NCBI GenBank assembly: GCA_964463485.1
Contig: CAYXDO010000208.1
Coordinates: 1-17,601 of the forward strand
Length of the DNA: 17,601 bases
DNA from: CAYXDO01 sp964463485
Lineage (GTDB): Bacteria > Myxococcota > Kuafuiibacteriia > Kuafuiibacteriales > Kuafuiibacteriaceae
Direction of reading: 5' to 3'
In this document: positions 16,701-17,601 of the stretch, one piece after another
Numbering within the stretch: the stretch's first letter is position 1
Layout of the letters: every line of letters starts with the position of its first letter
Translations under genes and position numbers: made by a program
Notes under the pieces: model-generated
Database searches by the model: none
Told to the model about the DNA's origin: nothing
The model's input: the letters and a program-made list of their open reading frames with translations, nothing else

Positions 16701-17306
16701 CGGCAAGCAGCCGGGGCCGTGGTCGCGGCGGTGGGTGCAGGCGCGCTCTCCGGCGCGCTCTTGGTGCCCCATCTCCACCTCGACTCGACGGACTTGTGGA
16801 TGCTCTTTGCGGGATCGGTTTGGGGCGGATGGATTGGCGGGTGGGGCGGTGCGCTCGTGCAGGACGCGGTGGCTACGCCGCTCGAAGGGCGCGCCAGCAC
16901 GGGTGCGGCGTTAGTCAGTACTGTGTTGGGATCGGACGTCGGTCTGGGTTTGGTATCGTTGGTAGTGGGTGAGTTGCTCGACGTGGAACCCACACGGTTC
17001 GCCGTCATCAATCTCTCTGGGTTGGGAGGGATGATGCTCGGGATGTTGGTCGCAGGTTTTGCTCAGGACGAGCCCCTCGGTTTCGGAAACGTGATCGGCA
17101 GCTTGGCCGGGCTCACCGGCGGGACGATCGTGACATCGTTCTTCGATTTTACGGAGACTCCGTCGCCGTACGAGTCACCCGAGGCGGTCTCGCCGCGTAC
17201 GCCCAGTCTGATTTCGATCGCGAGCGTAGTGCCGAGCCTGGAAGTCACGCCGGAGCCGAACGGAACGAGCGGAGTGAAGCTGACCCTCGCGGGCACGTTC
17301 CACTGA
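10740..17306 (+). CDS. Giant HEAT-repeat plus glycine-rich-repeat membrane-type protein, about 2180 aa, unknown function
   Basis: The N-terminal third (to about residue 625) consists of HEAT/armadillo-like helical repeats, recognisable in units such as SEVRVAAVTALTEAD, VNVRRAAAVAAAD and VRAAALAALASR; these are protein-binding scaffolds. Residues about 635-2137 are 26-28 divergent repeats of about 54 residues. Each has two hydrophobic Gly/Ala-rich segments with GxxxG-type spacing, joined by a short acidic loop often ending in Asp. The C-terminus (2138-2188) is a polar Pro/Ser-rich tail closing with a beta-strand-like GVKLTLAGTFH. Start choice is uncertain: TTG 10740, GTG 10752 or the only ATG, 10767, which opens a hydrophobic segment (SWMLLLWAAPSA) ending near VAAQA, a possible signal peptide though lacking basic residues. 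I recognise HEAT repeats but not the whole protein. Antisense open frames over it are shadows. Confidence 0.88.
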   Translation: MVGIVTQCAMLAQASWMLLLWAAPSATTSSVAAQARVLSALQELASLEPSTRVVGLAHAAQTRDAIFVDPMLASLAEAEPTVRAGAARALGDFGLPRTGEDLELILRGLGRTCDDPDDLVAEAAIVALSRFPFPFVRQRLEVIAKTSTSERRRVAARQRIAEFAGPEARQRLLAWTEVLAGEAGRLDREPSSDDRFGRSAADPLTNVSRFVSRHPDRARSLAKLPRTSAFLPFYSLGLGDAKSEVRVAAVTALTEADFDGARSHLLAALEDPDVNVRRAAAVAAADPALARSAAIRLGSEEDGEARARLVVALERGGPEVLEGVLLWLPAAEGPFAAAALRVLAGREEPAVDEAFVMIASRDAGRAGVEAAERLRSLPDERVVPALFARLSRVTEPIVRKRLISLFEGREGAVVEDGFLKEVEAGRADPPLIARVDRIPEGLALPRLFAALESADPSVRAAALAALASRRGPEVADALGRSARRDPAAAAPFASLLAQRPEDAKRALLALLVDPAQASRHERIMRRLPLDPEIAGLVAGAAGINPDLSPVALEVLAPLTATSTVLAAYGAISELAIAPVELRVAAINALADKGGREAIPRLEPSARDEVTEVKLAARAALHDIDPDRYPAWDPYGRVPLVLEGAALGASALLIAADVSNANLSPIFTGIAGAVLGGATPFLLTRKEDLSLGQAGFFGTAALWGTALGWGVGGAVGFDDRATGGATLVGQALGATAGAIFLRDSEWGLGELALSNALSLEAALLGGTISLLADGDFPFHHAIVAGALVSIPAMALARTLTLKDDVELTITSAGLGAFLGALLPGAALSESLSTDSALTGALGGQALGVITAVVLSDFVSMDARDAGFIGLGSLAGAALLSGGAMFLDLDERVTFGLGDAGGLAGAVALGLLSDRLVLRENDASMIALSTLAGAFAGARFEVHEEEGTFDSRAFPGGILAGTGLGFGVGMLVSQLVDVSDHALWHTVSAGLVVGAGGAGAGRLFGLLARDRGVVTGLSALGGILVTAPFAEELDLGARELELMVLHGVTGAALGSLLPSYTASPDDANRAFGGSLLGASLGVVSGVLVARDLARSAVAPELGGLASGLSLSMGLSLAFELADAPTAALVQSGALVGLTAGRLIAGIDEESRRRGAFSHAALSSLVGAMEGGFVSLGLETLESQTSLGAVLTGAGVGSGLGMVLGTQLASPLDGADLTETGLYSGVSGTLGLGLGAVFDDRRVGGVSAAIAGALGYGAGLWLSPRTDYVSRDVLSMGLGALVLGSFGAAGPSASGHYERDRGLGGLLSGASLGALLGSVWAQTVSERDEAEVLLTSAAGASLGFGLGRLASRDNQLGYVGLDVLGVSALAASLALSGRTTLDDGDVALIAASSGLGAWFGGALPSALGRTGEERGIVGGMTSGLGAGYLAALAVSQVVDVRPEDVIETTILTSAASLGGLGLLESFEGASERGSAIALELAGAAGLVGGALVAAQTRYSPEDYGLIGLSAGIGGFQGIFLPVSWGKESLGSSALFGASLGLTTGMVVSQWMELDSGDAYDILLTQLSADAIGAATGWLASGRDRDAAIGFELAGLLGMTSALMLAPSLELSAADAGLVATGAGTGALEGAILADLALNAPGAAVLLGLGVGTATGLLLSPVTEIDGTDQLESVLDGALLGSIGAGIWLSLVEPELGTGGRILTAAPAALGLGLGLALSPSTEYSAEDRGLLVELAALGAWHGSTVPVLAGRAEGRREEMRAGGALLGIGAFGLAGMAMGPLTELTAGDLVEVAAISVLGNTLGLGLGASIPAAGEVETLALADGFGLAGLGLALAFSDELALEGDDAFTLATPAMLGGAWGGFLPVLWRASSDTEIEVTIGGGLAFGASAGILAGMALAQAGVDSRGSRSGLYGGISGSLLGGGLGLMLSEDDRLGVGLLEGLGLAGAVAGAYAGLTDDLSAGEVMLGLGQMGYLTWHALGVSLLLEGTDRQAAGAVVAAVGAGALSGALLVPHLHLDSTDLWMLFAGSVWGGWIGGWGGALVQDAVATPLEGRASTGAALVSTVLGSDVGLGLVSLVVGELLDVEPTRFAVINLSGLGGMMLGMLVAGFAQDEPLGFGNVIGSLAGLTGGTIVTSFFDFTETPSPYESPEAVSPRTPSLISIASVVPSLEVTPEPNGTSGVKLTLAGTFH
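12642..17150 (+). repeat. Protein-level tandem repeat region, about 54-residue units
   Basis: Successive units follow the plan: acidic Asp boundary, four or five residues, hydrophobic Gly/Ala helix often ending in LP, a polar loop of 8-15 residues, a second Gly-rich helix with a GAxLGLxxGM-like core, a short E/D-containing segment (ELSAAD, EYSAED, RYSPED, ELTAGD, ELDSGD), then the next unit. About 26-28 units can be counted by eye. The DNA copies are strongly diverged, so duplication is old. Confidence 0.75.
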
Positions 17307-17416
17307 ACCGAGTCCGACCGCCGAACGAACCTGGGATTCGGAGTCCCCGGAGGGTGTCTTTTGGGATGAATCGCGGACGTCGATCGGATTTGGAGCAGTG
17401 CACGATTCGACCTCCT

Positions 17417-17601
17417 GTCTGCGTCAGATCGTCTGCGTCAGCTCGTCGGCGTATGCGTCAGATCGTCGGCGTTAGATCGTCAGCGTCAGATCGTCTGCGT
17501 CTGCGTCAGTGTCGGATCGTCTGCGTCAGCGTCGGATCGTCTGCGCCAGATCGTCTGCGTCAGCGTCAGATCGTCTGCGTCTGCGTCGGATCGTCTGCGT
17601 C
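17417..17601. repeat. Nested tandem repeat of 14-bp and 20-bp units, cut by the window end
   Basis: After a partial unit (17417-17426), units begin at 17427, 17441, 17461, 17475, 17489, 17515, 17535, 17549, 17569 and 17589. Their lengths are 14, 20, 14, 14, 26, 20, 14, 20, 20 and at least 13. Every length is 14 plus a multiple of 6. The core is GATCGTCTGCGTCA, with an optional extra hexamer such as GCGTCA. The first 20-bp unit starts GCTCGTC instead of GATCGTC. No reading frame is preserved. The 110 bp between the giant gene and this array shows no clear terminator or gene. Confidence 0.85.

Noticed and set aside
17331..17357. Terminator after the giant gene
   Set aside because: GGGA-TTCGGAG-TCCC is only a 4-bp stem and the T-rich stretch is short and displaced.
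17417..17601. CRISPR array
   Set aside because: Units are 14-26 bp with no unique spacers; all sequence between cores is repeat-derived. No cas genes.

Overview
The window is GC-rich, gene-dense DNA that most resembles a myxobacterium (Myxococcota, Polyangia/Haliangium-like). The shell proteins of a bacterial microcompartment (BMC) match, from memory, the Haliangium ochraceum shell set (BMC-H, BMC-P and two kinds of BMC-T) closely in sequence and in gene order. No database search was possible, so the assignment rests on recognised motifs.

Layout. (1) 1-758: a hexanucleotide microsatellite and two small overlapping + strand genes, one of them a three-helix membrane protein. (2) 950-6905, minus strand: a tight seven-gene operon. 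In transcription order it encodes a double-stacked BMC-T trimer protein, BMC-H hexamer protein, BMC-P pentamer protein, CoA-acylating-type aldehyde dehydrogenase with an N-terminal encapsulation helix, a lipoprotein with an EF-hand-like loop, a second tandem-BMC shell protein with a long basic N-terminal tail, and a signal-peptide-bearing outer-membrane beta-barrel candidate. The last three genes overlap (7 nt, then GTGA), so two cell-envelope proteins appear translationally coupled to a shell protein. The longer gaps contain perfect RNA hairpins. (3) 6906-7106: divergent regulatory region with a perfect 9-bp direct repeat on the BMC side and a very strong ribosome-binding site on the other. 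(4) 7107-9334, plus strand: a 66-aa conserved-looking small protein, then exbB-exbD-tonB, a complete energy transducer for outer-membrane transport. (5) 9415-17306, plus strand: a protein with two cyclic-nucleotide-binding domains (only the first has an intact phosphate-binding cassette), then a giant protein of about 2180 residues with a HEAT-repeat N-terminal third and about 26-28 glycine-rich repeats of roughly 54 residues. (6) 17417-17601: a nested tandem repeat built from 14-bp and 20-bp units that runs off the window.

How it may work together (inference). The BMC operon encodes a complete shell (hexamer, pentamer, both trimer classes) and one core enzyme, but no signature aldehyde-generating enzyme, phosphotransacylase or alcohol dehydrogenase, so substrate and recycling enzymes must be elsewhere or differ from known metabolosomes. 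The beta-barrel and lipoprotein could import the substrate or act at the envelope. The neighbouring TonB system could energise uptake, but being divergent it may be unrelated. The giant HEAT/glycine-repeat protein is not a family I recognise and is, with the envelope-coupled BMC operon, the most interesting content here.
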